64,000 nt of DNA, taken from the NCBI RefSeq assembly GCF_900450705.1, contig NZ_UGHK01000002.1:1740970-1804969 (forward strand), given 5' to 3'. The notes under the pieces were generated by a model, which saw nothing but the letters and a program-made list of their open reading frames with translations, did no database searches and was not told where the DNA came from. This DNA is from Avibacterium paragallinarum. Its GTDB lineage: Bacteria; Pseudomonadota; Gammaproteobacteria; Enterobacterales; Pasteurellaceae. Positions 21,770 to 35,235 of this stretch are shown one piece after another. The translations under genes and the position numbers were made by a program. The stretch's first letter is position 1; every line of letters begins with the position of its first letter.

Positions 21770-22396
21770 TTATTTTGTTCCAAAGATCTTATCACCCGCA
21801 TCGCCTAAGCCCAGAATGATATAGCCCTGCTCATTGAGTTTTTGATCGATTGACGCGGTGTAAAGCTCCACATCTGGGTGGGCTTTTTCTAATGCTGCAA
21901 TTCCTTCAGGAGCAGCTACAAGAACTAATACTTTAATTTGGTTACAGCCTTTTTCTTTCAAAAGATCAATGGTGGCAATCATCGAACCACCTGTCGCCAA
22001 CATTGGATCAACCACAATGGCTAAACGTTCTTCTAAATCACTGGCTAATTTTTGGAAGTATGGCACTGGCTCAAGGGTTTCTTCATTGCGATACATACCT
22101 ACTACGCTAATTCTAGCACTTGGAATATGCTCTAACACGCCATCCATCATTCCCAGCCCAGCACGCAAAATAGGCACAACGGTTACTTTTTTACCTTTAA
22201 TGCGATCCACTTCCACTGGTCCGCACCAGCCATCAATAATCACTTTTTCCGTTTCTAAATCTGCCGTTGCCTCATAAGTCAGCAAACTACCCACTTCAGT
22301 TGCCAGCTCACGGAAATGTTTCGTGCTAATATCTGCTGCACGCATTAGACCTAATTTGTGTTTGACTAATGGATGTTTGACTTCAACAATTTTCAT
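21770..22396 (-). CDS. upp: Uracil phosphoribosyltransferase
   Basis: Converts uracil and PRPP to UMP. The 208-residue chain begins [19 protein letters not shown] (start 22396, AAGGGG upstream) and contains the PRPP-binding loop [11 protein letters not shown] (about 131-141) and the uracil-contacting C-terminus [18 protein letters not shown]. An in-frame start at 22492 adds 32 residues unlike the family and overlaps a decayed repeat element. Followed by uraA. Confidence 0.96.
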   Translation of the reverse strand: MKIVEVKHPLVKHKLGLMRAADISTKHFRELATEVGSLLTYEATADLETEKVIIDGWCGPVEVDRIKGKKVTVVPILRAGLGMMDGVLEHIPSARISVVGMYRNEETLEPVPYFQKLASDLEERLAIVVDPMLATGGSMIATIDLLKEKGCNQIKVLVLVAAPEGIAALEKAHPDVELYTASIDQKLNEQGYIILGLGDAGDKIFGTK

Positions 22397-22483
22397 CTGT
22401 AACCCCTTATCTTGACCCAATAAAATAAAATCGGCAAATTTTAAATCAAAGTAACCGAAATGAACAGCAAATTTTAGATAAAA

Positions 22484-22593
22484 TATAGTCATTTGCTCTC
22501 AAAATAATCTAGCATTCTTTTATTTTGCCGTACTATTTATACTATCTTCATCTTGTTACTCTATCTTACTTATTTCGCACTTAAACTAAGATG
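22484..22593. repeat. Decayed Correia-like element, copy 2
   Basis: This ~110-bp stretch upstream of upp keeps the left end TATAGTC, CAAAATAAT, the core TTTTGCCGTACTATTTATAC, and near the right end CACTTAAACTA, in the same order as the intact elements at 5888 and 53365, but with many substitutions. The upp promoter is probably inside or next to it. Just beyond, AAAAAAGT/ACTTTTTT around a USS (22596-22616) may be the ubiC terminator. Confidence 0.62.
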
Positions 22594-22656
22594 ACAAAAA
22601 AGTGCGGTACTTTTTTCAGTTATTTTTTACTAAAATCATTTGTTTAAATGTTTGAA

Positions 22657-23172
22657 TTATGACGGAAAAGAAAAATATGGTAAAAATAACTCTTTGATTT
22701 GTAAAGGATAGCCCTTAAGCTCAAAGCTGGAATTACGAGCATAAAGCCCCGTTATGGGATCTTGTCGCCAAAAGAGGGTGGTGCGTTGCATTGGTTGTTT
22801 AAATAGCCAAAGCCCAATAGGCTCATTGCCGAGTTGGAGTACATATTGAGCGGCATTCTCTACGGTGTGTTGCGGAAGCTCAGTTTGGGCAAAGATCCAA
22901 GCCTGCCCATCGCCTTTTAGCACCACTTCTCGCCGCCATATTTTGGCAGTTGGATTGTTAGAAAGATCGCAAAGTGCGGTGCTTTTTGACGGCAGTTTTT
23001 CTTGCCAGTCTTGCTCGATCACTTCCACACTCAACGTCTGGCAAACCTGCTGTAATTTTCGCGTTAATGAGCCTTGATGCTCCAGCCATTGCTGAATATG
23101 AGGGGCGACAAAATGCCCTGAATGCTGCCAATCAGGGCTGGCGAGTAATTGACGATAATGCTCAAAATCCAT
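22657..23172 (-). CDS. ubiC: Chorismate-pyruvate lyase
   Basis: Releases pyruvate from chorismate to give 4-hydroxybenzoate, the first step of ubiquinone synthesis. The 171 residues show the UbiC patterns WRREVVLKGDGQAWIFAQTE (about 79-98), LGNEPIGLWLF, and RNSSFELKGYPLQIKELFLP near the C-terminus. It follows hisIE by 9 bp and may be read through from the his operon. No ubiA lies next to it here. The divergence from E. coli UbiC is large, so I keep a small reserve. Confidence 0.85.
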   Translation of the reverse strand: MDFEHYRQLLASPDWQHSGHFVAPHIQQWLEHQGSLTRKLQQVCQTLSVEVIEQDWQEKLPSKSTALCDLSNNPTAKIWRREVVLKGDGQAWIFAQTELPQHTVENAAQYVLQLGNEPIGLWLFKQPMQRTTLFWRQDPITGLYARNSSFELKGYPLQIKELFLPYFSFPS

Positions 23173-23181
23173 TTTTTAAAC

Positions 23182-23787
23182 TTATTTTTGATGGCGTTCT
23201 TTGAGCTTGCCGATCACATCAGCCCAGCTTAAATTCGCATCTTGCAATAACACGGTTAAATGATAGGCTAAATCCGCCGCCTCGCAAATGGTTTCTTCGC
23301 GATCTTTCACGGTTGCCGCCAATGCAGTTTCTCCCCCCTCTTCGCCGACTTTTTGTGCAATACGTTTTGTGCCTCGTGCATAAAGTGAAGCGGTATAAGA
23401 ACTCTTCGGATCAGCATTTTTACGCGCATTCAACAGTTTTTCCAATTTACTCAAGAAAATCCAATTCGGTGTTTCAGAAACCGGTGAAAAACAGCTATCA
23501 GTACCTTCGTGACAGGTTGCACCAATCGGATTTGCCAAGATCAACAAAGTATCACAATCACAATCTAATGTATAATCAACAACATTTAAAAAGTTGCCAG
23601 AAGTTTCCCCCTTTGTCCATAAGCGTTGCTTGGTGCGTGAATAAAAGGTAACTTTCCGCTCCACAAGGGTTTTCTCAAGGGCTTCCGCATTCATATAGCC
23701 CAGCATTAACACTTCGCAGGTGGTTGCATTTTGTACGATAACAGGGAGCAAACCGTTCACTTTTTGCCAATCAATACTATTTTTCAT
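23182..23787 (-). CDS. hisI: Bifunctional PRA-CH/PRA-PH enzyme HisIE
   Basis: Catalyses steps 2 and 3 of histidine synthesis: pyrophosphate removal from PR-ATP and ring opening of PR-AMP. The N-terminal cyclohydrolase domain has [12 protein letters not shown] and CHEGTDSCF metal-site cysteines; the C-terminal pyrophosphohydrolase domain (from about 113) has [13 protein letters not shown]. The 201-residue fused form is typical. Its start overlaps the end of the DUF2726 gene by 11 bp. Confidence 0.96.
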   Translation of the reverse strand: MKNSIDWQKVNGLLPVIVQNATTCEVLMLGYMNAEALEKTLVERKVTFYSRTKQRLWTKGETSGNFLNVVDYTLDCDCDTLLILANPIGATCHEGTDSCFSPVSETPNWIFLSKLEKLLNARKNADPKSSYTASLYARGTKRIAQKVGEEGGETALAATVKDREETICEAADLAYHLTVLLQDANLSWADVIGKLKERHQK

Positions 23788-24388
23788 TTTTTATTACTCC
23801 GATTAATTCCTTTGATAATAGCTTAAAATCTACGTCATCATAGTTTTCTTTAAATTCAATAAATGTAATGCCAGCTTTATCACATACTGTTTTTTTAACT
23901 GCATCTCTTTCATACGAGGTATTATCTTTATTGTGATTTCTCCCTTGAAACTCAATGACTGCGATAGGTGAATAAACTTCAAACAGATTATTTTCCTTAT
24001 CTCGCCCTTTTTGTTTTTGAGCAATTAAAAAATCCACTCGTTTTGCGGCAATTGTGGGATAAGTAGAAGGATTTTTACACCAAATAAATTCACCTACCGA
24101 AACTTGAGCAAAAACCGCCAAGGATTGTCCTTGATGATGTTTTCTTATATGCTCAATTAATGCCCAATAAAGTGCAGTTTCGTCACCGTGCATTAACCAC
24201 CTTTTTCTGAATTCATTATTAGCCACAGTGTGTAAATCACTTTCACTATTCACACACTTATTCGCTTGTAATACTTCATTAAATCTATTAATACGCGTTG
24301 CTTGTTTTGAAATAGAGCGTTCCTTATTTCTGTTCCCCAAAAACCAAAACACGCTAGCAACAACCAACAATAAAATAAGGTATTTCAT
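23777..24388 (-). CDS. Membrane-anchored DUF2726 protein in the his operon
   Basis: A 203-residue protein with an N-terminal membrane segment ([16 protein letters not shown], 3-18) and a C-terminal DUF2726 domain. The pattern KRVDFLI ... PIAVIEFQG ... [15 protein letters not shown] resembles the D-ExQ core of PD-(D/E)XK nuclease-like folds; whether it cuts nucleic acid is unknown. It has its own AGGGAG ribosome site, starts 8 bp after hisF and overlaps hisIE by 11 bp, so it is well embedded in the his transcript, but no role in histidine synthesis is known. Confidence 0.75.
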   Translation of the reverse strand: MKYLILLLVVASVFWFLGNRNKERSISKQATRINRFNEVLQANKCVNSESDLHTVANNEFRKRWLMHGDETALYWALIEHIRKHHQGQSLAVFAQVSVGEFIWCKNPSTYPTIAAKRVDFLIAQKQKGRDKENNLFEVYSPIAVIEFQGRNHNKDNTSYERDAVKKTVCDKAGITFIEFKENYDDVDFKLLSKELIGVIKNEK

Positions 24389-24396
24389 AGATCTCC

Positions 24397-26424
<2,028 letters not shown>

Positions 26425-26425
<1 letters not shown>

Positions 26426-27018
26426 TACAGATTTTCCATAAAATTCCGCAATAATTGCTCGCCCCCCTTGCCTGAACGCTCTGGGTGGAATTGCACGCCG
26501 TAGAAGTTATCTCTTGCAATCGCCGCAGAAAATGGCACACCATAATCGCAGGTGGCAATCGTATTTTCATTCGGCAGCACCGCATAACTATGCACGAAAT
26601 AGAAATAACTATCTTGCGGAATATCGCTAAAGAGCGGGTGATTATTCTGATAATGCACCTTATTCCAGCCCATATGCGGTAGCGGCAAGCCTTTGTTTGG
26701 CAATAATTCCGTCTTTCCCTGAATGAGTTTGAGCGTGCTGATCTCACCCTCCGCTGAATAATCGGTCATTAATTGCATTCCCAAACAAATGCCTAAAACG
26801 GGCTGGCTGAGCTGGGTTAAAATGTCCGTTAATTGGCGAGCTTGCATACTTTGCATTGCCGCCAGTGCTGTGCCAACACCGGGTAAAACCAGTTTTTCCG
26901 CTTGCTGAATTGTGGTGTGATTGTCCGTAATTTCCGCCTGATAGCCCAAGCGCTCAAACGCAAATTTCACCGAAGAAAGATTAGCACAGCCTGTGTTGAT
27001 GATGGTGATGTTTTGCAT
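26425..27018 (-). CDS. hisH: Imidazole glycerol phosphate synthase, HisH subunit
   Basis: Glutamine amidotransferase that feeds ammonia to HisF. The 197-residue product starts MQNITIINTGCANLSSVKFA at 27018 (AAGGAAT upstream); the nucleophile elbow GICLGMQLM (Cys near 80) and the catalytic FHPERSG are present. A longer start at 27057 would lie inside the preceding nuclease gene. The gene begins one base after that gene's stop. Confidence 0.96.
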
Positions 27019-27019
27019 T

Positions 27020-28036
27020 TTATTCCTTAATTTGTTGTTTTTGTTCAAAATTCTCAATTTCTTTTTGGATTTCTTGTCGCAGTAATTCTTCCGACGGCAA
27101 ATAAAGTTGATATTGGCTGGCGAAAATTTGCTGTTGATTTTCGGGTAAAGAAAATTTCACCACGCTATCATTTTTATCTGCACATAATAAGATGCCAATG
27201 GTTGGATTTTCTCGTGGCAGTTTTTCAACCCGATCAAAATAATTCACATACATTTGCAACTGCCCCAAATCCTGATGGGTTAATTTGTGGGTTTTGATTT
27301 CTATAATCACAAAGCATTGCAGCAAGCGATTGTATAAAACGAGATCGACAAAAAAATCATCGCCATCAAGATGTAAACGTTTCTGACGAGCCACAAAAGA
27401 GAAGCCGTTGCCTAATTCAAGTAAAAATTCTTGTAAGTGAGTAATAATGGCTTGTTCAAGATCTTTTTCGTAATAGGCACTTTCACGCTGTAACCCCAAA
27501 AATTCAAGCACCATTGGATCTTTAATAATTTGTTTTGGATCGCTTGGGATCAGTTCATTATTCGCCACAGCGAGTACGCTGGCTTTATCGTTACTGAGCA
27601 ATAAACGTTCATATAAACTGCTGTTAATTTGCCGCTCAAGTTGGCGAGAACTCCAGTGATTTTTAATGCTCTCTGCAATATAAAATTCGCGTTTATCAGG
27701 ATCATTGATGGAAATTAGACTTTTATATTGTGTCCAATTTAATTGCGTCCGCAGTGCAGACGCAATTGGAAATGTACGATAAAACTGGCGGTAACGCTCT
27801 AATTGACGAGCAGAAAAGCCGCTACCAAACTCGGGCTGTAACTGCTGAGCAAGTGATTTAATCAAATAAGCACCATAATCCGCTCGCTCTTGCCCTTGCT
27901 GTTCTTCCTCAAAAATACGTTTGCCAATGTGCCAGTACATCAAAACACGCTGAAAATCCACCGCTCTCACCGCATTTTCACGGGATTGAGCGATGATTTG
28001 TTTGATGTCGGTGATGATATGGGTATCAGTTAGCAT
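27020..28036 (-). CDS. DUF1016/YhcG-family PD-(D/E)XK nuclease
   Basis: A 338-residue YhcG-like protein. The N-terminal DUF1016 domain has YWHIGKRIFEEEQQGQERADYG and LAQQLQPEFGSGFSARQLERYRQFY (given here as landmarks around residues 34-90). The C-terminal nuclease-like domain has DDFFVDLVLYNRLLQCFVIIE followed by IKTHKL, a PD-(D/E)XK pattern with candidate D, E and K near 231-249. Homologs often accompany restriction-modification or defence loci. Here it lies alone between hisB and hisH, with a 76-bp gap (holding a USS) after hisB. Confidence 0.85.
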   Translation of the reverse strand: MLTDTHIITDIKQIIAQSRENAVRAVDFQRVLMYWHIGKRIFEEEQQGQERADYGAYLIKSLAQQLQPEFGSGFSARQLERYRQFYRTFPIASALRTQLNWTQYKSLISINDPDKREFYIAESIKNHWSSRQLERQINSSLYERLLLSNDKASVLAVANNELIPSDPKQIIKDPMVLEFLGLQRESAYYEKDLEQAIITHLQEFLLELGNGFSFVARQKRLHLDGDDFFVDLVLYNRLLQCFVIIEIKTHKLTHQDLGQLQMYVNYFDRVEKLPRENPTIGILLCADKNDSVVKFSLPENQQQIFASQYQLYLPSEELLRQEIQKEIENFEQKQQIKE

Positions 28037-28112
28037 TTTATCTTCCTTGTTAAATTTGATTTCGATGTATTAAAAACATTCAAAAATCGCACCGCACTTT
28101 TAAATGCAGTGA

Positions 28113-29207
28113 TTACAACACACCTTTACTACTCGGCATTTCATTGCCTTCAATACGAATGGCTTGTCTTAAGGTTCGTCCGAACACTTTAAATAGGCTT
28201 TCGATTTTGTGGTGATCGTTGTCGCCACTGGTTTTTAAGTGTAAAGTGGCGAGCATTGTAAAGGCGAGGGATTGGAAGAAATGTTCTGTCATTTCCGTGC
28301 TGAAATCGCCTACTTTTTCTCGTTTAAATTTGGCTTTAAATTTGAAATAAGGGCGACCAGAAAGATCCAACGCACATTCCGCTTTACATTCGTCCATTGG
28401 TAACATGAAACCAAAGCGGGCGATGCCACGTTTATCACCGATAGCTTGTTTTAACGCTGTGCCGAGTGCAAGAGCGGTGTCTTCCACCGTGTGGTGTTCG
28501 TCAATATGCAAATCCCCTTTGCAACTGATGTTCATTCTAAAACCGCCGTGAGTGGCGATTTGGTCGAGCATATGATCGAAAAAGCCCACGCCCGTGTGAA
28601 TGTGGTTTACGCCCGTTTCATCTAGCCACACTTGCACTTTGATGTCTGTTTCTTTGGTTTTGCGTTCCACTTCGGCATAACGTGGCGTGCGTTCGCCGAT
28701 ATTGGTAACGGGTTCAGCCAATAATTTTTCTGCGATCAAATCCCAATTCAACTTTTCGGGGTGATATTGCAGGGCTTGAATACCCAGATTTTCAGCTAAC
28801 TGCACATCTGTGGCACGATCGCCAATCACAAAGCTGGTAGCAGGATCAAACAGCTGTTTTTCAATATATTTTTTCAGCAATTTCGTTTTTGGCTTACGGC
28901 ATTGGCAATTGTCTTCAGGTTTATGCGAACAAATTAAAATATCATCAAATTCAATGCCTTGTGAGCGAAAAACTGCCAACATCGCATTATGCGGTTTGTC
29001 AAAATCTTCCTGCGGAAATGAAGCCGTTCCAAGCCCATCTTGGTTAGAAACCATTACAAAGCGATATTTCTTTTGCAGTTTCAACAACGCGGGAATAACA
29101 TTTTTTTCAAATTTGAGCTTTTCCAAGCTGTCAATTTGAAAATCCGTTTTCGGCTCGTCAATTAATGTGCCATCGCGATCGATAAATAAGATTGATTGTT
29201 GTGTCAT
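28113..29207 (-). CDS. hisB: Bifunctional histidinol-phosphatase/IGP dehydratase
   Basis: Catalyses steps 7 and 9 of histidine synthesis. The N-terminal HAD phosphatase has [12 protein letters not shown] and the Zn loop [14 protein letters not shown]; the C-terminal dehydratase (from about 172) has [13 protein letters not shown] and [13 protein letters not shown] metal-binding histidines. The 364-residue fusion is the gammaproteobacterial form. GAGGAAAA precedes the ATG. The upstream neighbour is the HUH element. Confidence 0.97.
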   Translation of the reverse strand: MTQQSILFIDRDGTLIDEPKTDFQIDSLEKLKFEKNVIPALLKLQKKYRFVMVSNQDGLGTASFPQEDFDKPHNAMLAVFRSQGIEFDDILICSHKPEDNCQCRKPKTKLLKKYIEKQLFDPATSFVIGDRATDVQLAENLGIQALQYHPEKLNWDLIAEKLLAEPVTNIGERTPRYAEVERKTKETDIKVQVWLDETGVNHIHTGVGFFDHMLDQIATHGGFRMNISCKGDLHIDEHHTVEDTALALGTALKQAIGDKRGIARFGFMLPMDECKAECALDLSGRPYFKFKAKFKREKVGDFSTEMTEHFFQSLAFTMLATLHLKTSGDNDHHKIESLFKVFGRTLRQAIRIEGNEMPSSKGVL

Positions 29208-29223
29208 TGTTTTTTTCCTCTTT

Positions 29224-29763
29224 CCTCAAACGATAAATCGTATGAGGTTATGTATTATTTAGGGGCTTTGTCCCTAGGTTAAATATTTCTTTCAAAAAAA
29301 TCATCAATAGAGCAGTTGCCATTTAATAACGTTTTTACTTTATTCTCAAAGGTTATTGCTTGATGATGTTTTTTCTGATTTTTAATGTATTGAATAATTT
29401 TATCTTTTTCATTATTGCTATAAGTTAAAGCACAGTAGCCCTTTGACCAAGCATAGAAATCAGGAAAAAATTCGGGGTTATTTTCCAGAAATAAATGTGT
29501 TGCATTTTTTAATTCTTTCACAAAACTTGCAATACAAGTTGTTGGGTGAAGTTCTACAAATAGATGAATATGATCTGGCATTCCGTTAATACGATAGAGT
29601 ACACCGCGTTTTTCTTTTATAAATCCCCAGATATAGCGATATAGTTTATCCTCATATTGCTCGCAAATTGTGGGTACGCCATATTTTGTTCTAAAAATAA
29701 TATGATATAACAATTTTGTATAGCTCATATCCATTCCTATTTGAGAGAACCGCAAAGCGGTTC
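29224..29763 (-). mobile_element. IS200-like (HUH) element between hisC and hisB
   Basis: A Y1-transposase gene flanked by hairpins. On the hisC side GAACCGC-AAA-GCGGTTC (29747-29763), and further out CTTAGTACGC/GCGTGCTAAG (29776-29799, spanning the hisC stop). On the hisB side CCTCA-A-ACGAT/ATCGT-A-TGAGG (29224-29247). Subterminal hairpins and no inverted ends fit IS200/IS605 or a REP-associated transposase. True boundaries are not determinable by eye. Confidence 0.65.
29279..29728 (-). CDS. IS200-like Y1 (HUH) transposase TnpA
   Basis: Single-stranded-DNA transposase of the HUH superfamily, 149 residues from MSYTKLLYHIIFRTK (AGGA six bases upstream). It has the metal-binding HUH motif in MPDHIHLFVEL (about 59-69) and the candidate catalytic tyrosine in IIQYIKNQKKHH. 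The reading frame is complete. It sits in the hisC-hisB gap in the same direction as the operon, so it does not block transcription by orientation. Confidence 0.87.
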   Translation of the reverse strand: MSYTKLLYHIIFRTKYGVPTICEQYEDKLYRYIWGFIKEKRGVLYRINGMPDHIHLFVELHPTTCIASFVKELKNATHLFLENNPEFFPDFYAWSKGYCALTYSNNEKDKIIQYIKNQKKHHQAITFENKVKTLLNGNCSIDDFFERNI

Positions 29764-29794
29764 AATGATACTTAACTTAGTACGCTTCAGCGTG

Positions 29795-31872
<2,078 letters not shown>

Positions 31873-31917
31873 ATTCTCTCCGATATTTAACTGTATATAA
31901 AACCAGTCAATTATTCG

Positions 31918-33216
31918 TTATTTATACAAATTTTGCAACTTTTCTAACCGCACTAATACCGCATTTTTATGTGCATCAAGCTGTTCTGCCGCAGCCATTT
32001 GAATGACGGTTGGGGCAAGATCGCGAAAACCTTGTGGGCTAAGTTCCTGCACAGTCATTCGTTTGCTGAAATCTGCTAAGCCGAGGCTTGAGGTGGTGCG
32101 GGTGTAGCCATAAGTGGGAAGAACGTGATTTGTGCCGCTGGCGTAATCCCCCATACTTTCAGGGCTGTATGCACCAAGGAAGAGCGATCCTGCATTGTCG
32201 AGTTGATCCAATATGCCACGTGCGTTTTCCACTTGCACCACCAAATGCTCTGGGGCGTATTCATTGCTGATTTCAATGGCTTGGCTCAAGTTTTCTGCGA
32301 TAAAAATACGGCTGTGGCTAAGGGCTTGGCGAGCGGTTTCTGCACGCGGGAGCATTGCCAGTTGGCGTTCAATAGCAAGTGCGGTGTTTTTGGCTAAGGT
32401 TTCACTTGGGGTAACCAAAATCACTTGGCTGTCCGCCCCGTGTTCCGCTTGGGAAAGTAAATCGCTGGTGACAAAATCGGGATCAGCATTTTCATCTGCT
32501 AAGACCAGCACTTCAGAAGGGCCAGCTTGCATATCAATAGCTGCGCCGTTCAGTGCTTGGCTCACTTGACGTTTGGCTTCAGTAACAAAGGTATTGCCGG
32601 GGCCGAAGATTTTATCCACTTTAGCAACGGTTTCTGTGCCGAATGCCATTGCGACAATAGCTTGTGCGCCGCCAACAGGGTAAATGGTTTCGACCCCGCA
32701 GAGATCTGCCGCATATAAAATTGCATCAGCGATAGGCGGCGGAGAGCAAAGTACGATTTTTTTACAGCCGGCAATTTTGGCTGGAATAGCAAGCATTAAC
32801 ACGGTGGAAAAAAGCGGGGCAGAGCCACCGGGGATATACAAGCCCACCCGATTAATCGGGCGAGTTACCACTTGGCAACGCACTCCCGCTTGGGTTTCAA
32901 TGTCCACCGCTTGGGGGATTTGAGCTTGGTGAAAGCGTTCGATATTGGTTTTGGCATTTTGAATGGCGGTTCTTAATTCATCGGGTAAGCGAGCCGCTGC
33001 CGCTTGAATTTCCGTTTGCGAGATAACGAGACTGTCTAGTTTGACCTTGTCGAATTTTTCGCCTAGTTCAAATAACGCCTTATCGCCTTCACCTTGCACT
33101 TTTTCACGAATGGCGTCCACGGCGTCTTTAATGGACTGTGCTGCCGAAATGGCAGGTCGCATTAAGGCTTGTTGTTTTTCTTGTTGGGTTAAGTTTTTCC
33201 AGATTAGGGTTTGCAT
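31918..33216 (-). CDS. hisD: Histidinol dehydrogenase
   Basis: Zn-dependent enzyme that oxidises histidinol to histidine in two NAD+ steps. The 432-residue product starts [19 protein letters not shown] at 33216 with AAGGAAG upstream. Diagnostic blocks include [32 protein letters not shown] and the [12 protein letters not shown] segment. Second gene of the operon, 41 bp after hisG. Confidence 0.97.
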   Translation of the reverse strand: MQTLIWKNLTQQEKQQALMRPAISAAQSIKDAVDAIREKVQGEGDKALFELGEKFDKVKLDSLVISQTEIQAAAARLPDELRTAIQNAKTNIERFHQAQIPQAVDIETQAGVRCQVVTRPINRVGLYIPGGSAPLFSTVLMLAIPAKIAGCKKIVLCSPPPIADAILYAADLCGVETIYPVGGAQAIVAMAFGTETVAKVDKIFGPGNTFVTEAKRQVSQALNGAAIDMQAGPSEVLVLADENADPDFVTSDLLSQAEHGADSQVILVTPSETLAKNTALAIERQLAMLPRAETARQALSHSRIFIAENLSQAIEISNEYAPEHLVVQVENARGILDQLDNAGSLFLGAYSPESMGDYASGTNHVLPTYGYTRTTSSLGLADFSKRMTVQELSPQGFRDLAPTVIQMAAAEQLDAHKNAVLVRLEKLQNLYK

Positions 33217-33257
33217 TGTGTTCTTCCTTAAAATTTGTTGCAAAATTTCACCGCACT

Positions 33258-34157
33258 TTAAGCGAGCATTTTTTCAATGGGTAGCACTAAAACCGAGCTT
33301 GCACCCTGTGCTTTCAATTCTTCCATTGTTTCCCAGAACAGGGTTTCTTGGCTAACGGCGTGTAGTGCTACTTTGCTTTCATCGTGAGCGAGAGGCAAAA
33401 TGGTTGGGTTTTCCACCCCAGGAAGCAGGGAAATAATGGTTTCCAGTTGGGCTTTTGGCGCGTGTAGCATAATGTATTTGGATTCACCTGCTTGTTGAAT
33501 GCCTTGAATGCGGGTTAAGAGCTTATCCACAAGGGCTTGTTTTTCATCGCTTAATGGCTCTTGACGCTGAATTAAGCACGCTGTCGAGCGGTAGATCACT
33601 TCCACTTCTTTTAAGCCATTGGCTTCAAGAGTTGCCCCTGAAGACACCAAATCGCAAATGGCATCGGCTAAGCCCGCAGAGGGGGCGACTTCCACCGAGC
33701 CGTTCAATAAAGTGCTTTTGAATGGCACGCCTTGCTCCGCCATATAGCGTTTTAATAAATTGGGATAGGAGGTGGCAATGCGAGAGTTGGCAAAGTCTTG
33801 CACGCCGTTGTAAGCCCGATCGCGATCAATGGCTAAGGATAAACGACAGCCACCGAAATCTAAGGTACGTAATTTCTTGTAAGCTACGCTTTCGCCTGTA
33901 GCAAGGCGACCGAGTTCTTCCTCTTCCAACACGTTTTCGCCAATAATGCCGAGATCCACCACGCCATCAAAAACTAGACCAGGAATATCGTCATCACGCA
34001 CACGCAAAATTTCAATGGGCATATTTTCCGCATAGGCGATCAAACGCTGTTCGTTCCAGTTAATTTTTACCCCGCATTGTTTCAGCAACTCCGCACAGTC
34101 TTTGCTTAGACGACCTTTTTTTTGTAACGCAATGCGTAATCTTGTTGTGTTTGCCAT
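33258..34157 (-). CDS. hisG: ATP phosphoribosyltransferase (long form)
   Basis: Commits ATP and PRPP to histidine synthesis and is feedback-inhibited by histidine. The 299-residue long form has the opening [32 protein letters not shown], the PRPP loop [20 protein letters not shown] (about 155-174), and a C-terminal ACT-like regulatory domain ([18 protein letters not shown]). First structural gene after the leader and attenuator. Confidence 0.97.
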   Translation of the reverse strand: MANTTRLRIALQKKGRLSKDCAELLKQCGVKINWNEQRLIAYAENMPIEILRVRDDDIPGLVFDGVVDLGIIGENVLEEEELGRLATGESVAYKKLRTLDFGGCRLSLAIDRDRAYNGVQDFANSRIATSYPNLLKRYMAEQGVPFKSTLLNGSVEVAPSAGLADAICDLVSSGATLEANGLKEVEVIYRSTACLIQRQEPLSDEKQALVDKLLTRIQGIQQAGESKYIMLHAPKAQLETIISLLPGVENPTILPLAHDESKVALHAVSQETLFWETMEELKAQGASSVLVLPIEKMLA

Positions 34158-34197
34158 TTGTTTTTCCTTTATTAATGTTATTAAAATTAAGCTATAA

Positions 34198-34233
34198 AAA
34201 AACCTCTCGAAAGTTGGCTTCCGAGAGGTTTTT
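34198..34233 (-). terminator. his operon attenuator
   Basis: On the minus strand AAAAACCTCTCG pairs with CGAGAGGTTTTT around a 12-base loop and runs into a T stretch. It sits between hisL and hisG, the position of a classical attenuator. Confidence 0.88.
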
Positions 34234-34299
34234 AGGGTTGTGATTTGCAGTACTCACTCGGAAGTCTTATCTTCCAAGCAATCGCCATCGCCCGAAAGA

Positions 34300-34344
34300 T
34301 TATTCAGGGTGATGGTGGTGATGAGTATTGCAATTAAAATTCAT
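34300..34344 (-). CDS. hisL: his operon leader peptide
   Basis: A 14-residue ORF, MNFNCNTHHHHHPE, with five consecutive histidine codons and a GGAG site upstream. Ribosome stalling at these codons when tRNA-His is uncharged would disrupt the attenuator at 34198. It is too short for routine gene calling but the signal is unambiguous. Confidence 0.93.
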   Translation of the reverse strand: MNFNCNTHHHHHPE

Positions 34345-34373
34345 TTAAGTTTCTCCAAAATTGATTGCTTATT

Positions 34374-34401
34374 AATTTACGCAAAAAATTTTTTTATGCA
34401 A
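34374..34401 (-). promoter_or_regulatory. Candidate his operon promoter
   Basis: On the minus strand TTGCAT (34401-34396), a 16-bp spacer and TAAATT (34379-34374) lie 30 bp ahead of hisL. This is a moderate match to sigma-70 sites in a very A/T-rich segment, so alternatives are possible. Confidence 0.5.
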
Positions 34402-34409
34402 GCAAATTT

Positions 34410-35153
34410 TTAGCTTTTTTTCGCTTTAATTAACAGCAGCACGGGGCGATGTTGTAAATCTTTAAATTCTTGCTGCCATTCGGGCTGATCTGCCAGCATT
34501 GGTTCAAGCATTTTTTCCACTTGAAAGCCCGCATTGATGAGATCGTTTACAATGGTGGACAAGGTGCGGTGATAGGTTTTAAAAGGCTGTTTAAACCAAT
34601 TTCGCTGCCGTTCGCCCTCATCGCGATAATAATTCAGACGATAGGCAAGTTGCTGTTTGTTTTGATCTTTTCCCCATCGCTCCCCGCCTTGATAGCAAGT
34701 TACAATGGGGTGTTCTTGTGAAAAAATCAGCCAGCCATTGGGGTTCAATTTGGCATAAATCTGAGCCAACAACTGCGGGAAATCTTGCACATAATGAAAG
34801 GCGAAAGAGCTGGTAATCACATCAAAATTGTCATCAGGCAGGGCGTTGAGTTGTTCCATTGCCAGTTGATATAACGCAAAGTGCGGTTGTTTTTCGGCGA
34901 GATTTTTTGCCGCTTGTTGCAACATTGCTTGCGATAAATCCATTCCCACTACAAACTTCGCCCCTTTTTCTAAATAAAGCTGTAAATGTTCGCCCATTCC
35001 ACAGCCGAGATCGAGCAATTTTTTGCCTTGCAAATCGGGCAACAAACTGAGCATTGTGGGCTTCTCCACAATTTCATTGAGGCTAATGGGGTTTTGGCGT
35101 AATTTTTGATACAGCTCGAAAAAGCCTTCTTTGTCGTAAACAGAGGTTTTCAT
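34410..35153 (-). CDS. Class I SAM-dependent methyltransferase
   Basis: A 247-residue methyltransferase starting MKTSVYDKEGFFELYQKLR at 35153. The SAM-binding motif LLDLGCGMGEHLQLYLEKGA (about 48-67), followed by VVGMDLS and the motif-IV region DVITSSFAFHYVQDF, places it in the Methyltransf_11/UbiE-like fold. The substrate cannot be inferred. An upstream in-frame ATG at 35276 would run through the permease terminator and is not used. It ends just before the his promoter. Confidence 0.82.
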   Translation of the reverse strand: MKTSVYDKEGFFELYQKLRQNPISLNEIVEKPTMLSLLPDLQGKKLLDLGCGMGEHLQLYLEKGAKFVVGMDLSQAMLQQAAKNLAEKQPHFALYQLAMEQLNALPDDNFDVITSSFAFHYVQDFPQLLAQIYAKLNPNGWLIFSQEHPIVTCYQGGERWGKDQNKQQLAYRLNYYRDEGERQRNWFKQPFKTYHRTLSTIVNDLINAGFQVEKMLEPMLADQPEWQQEFKDLQHRPVLLLIKAKKS

Positions 35154-35167
35154 TTTGTTTTCTATAG

Positions 35168-35197
35168 AAAAAATTAGCACGGGAAATCCCGTGCTAA
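35168..35197 (-). terminator. Terminator of the tryptophan permease gene
   Basis: On the minus strand TTAGCACGGG-ATTT-CCCGTGCTAA is followed by six T residues. A strong intrinsic terminator just downstream of the permease stop. Confidence 0.88.
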
Positions 35198-35235
35198 AAC
35201 GAGAAATAATGTGGCTTATTTTATGCCATTTGCGA

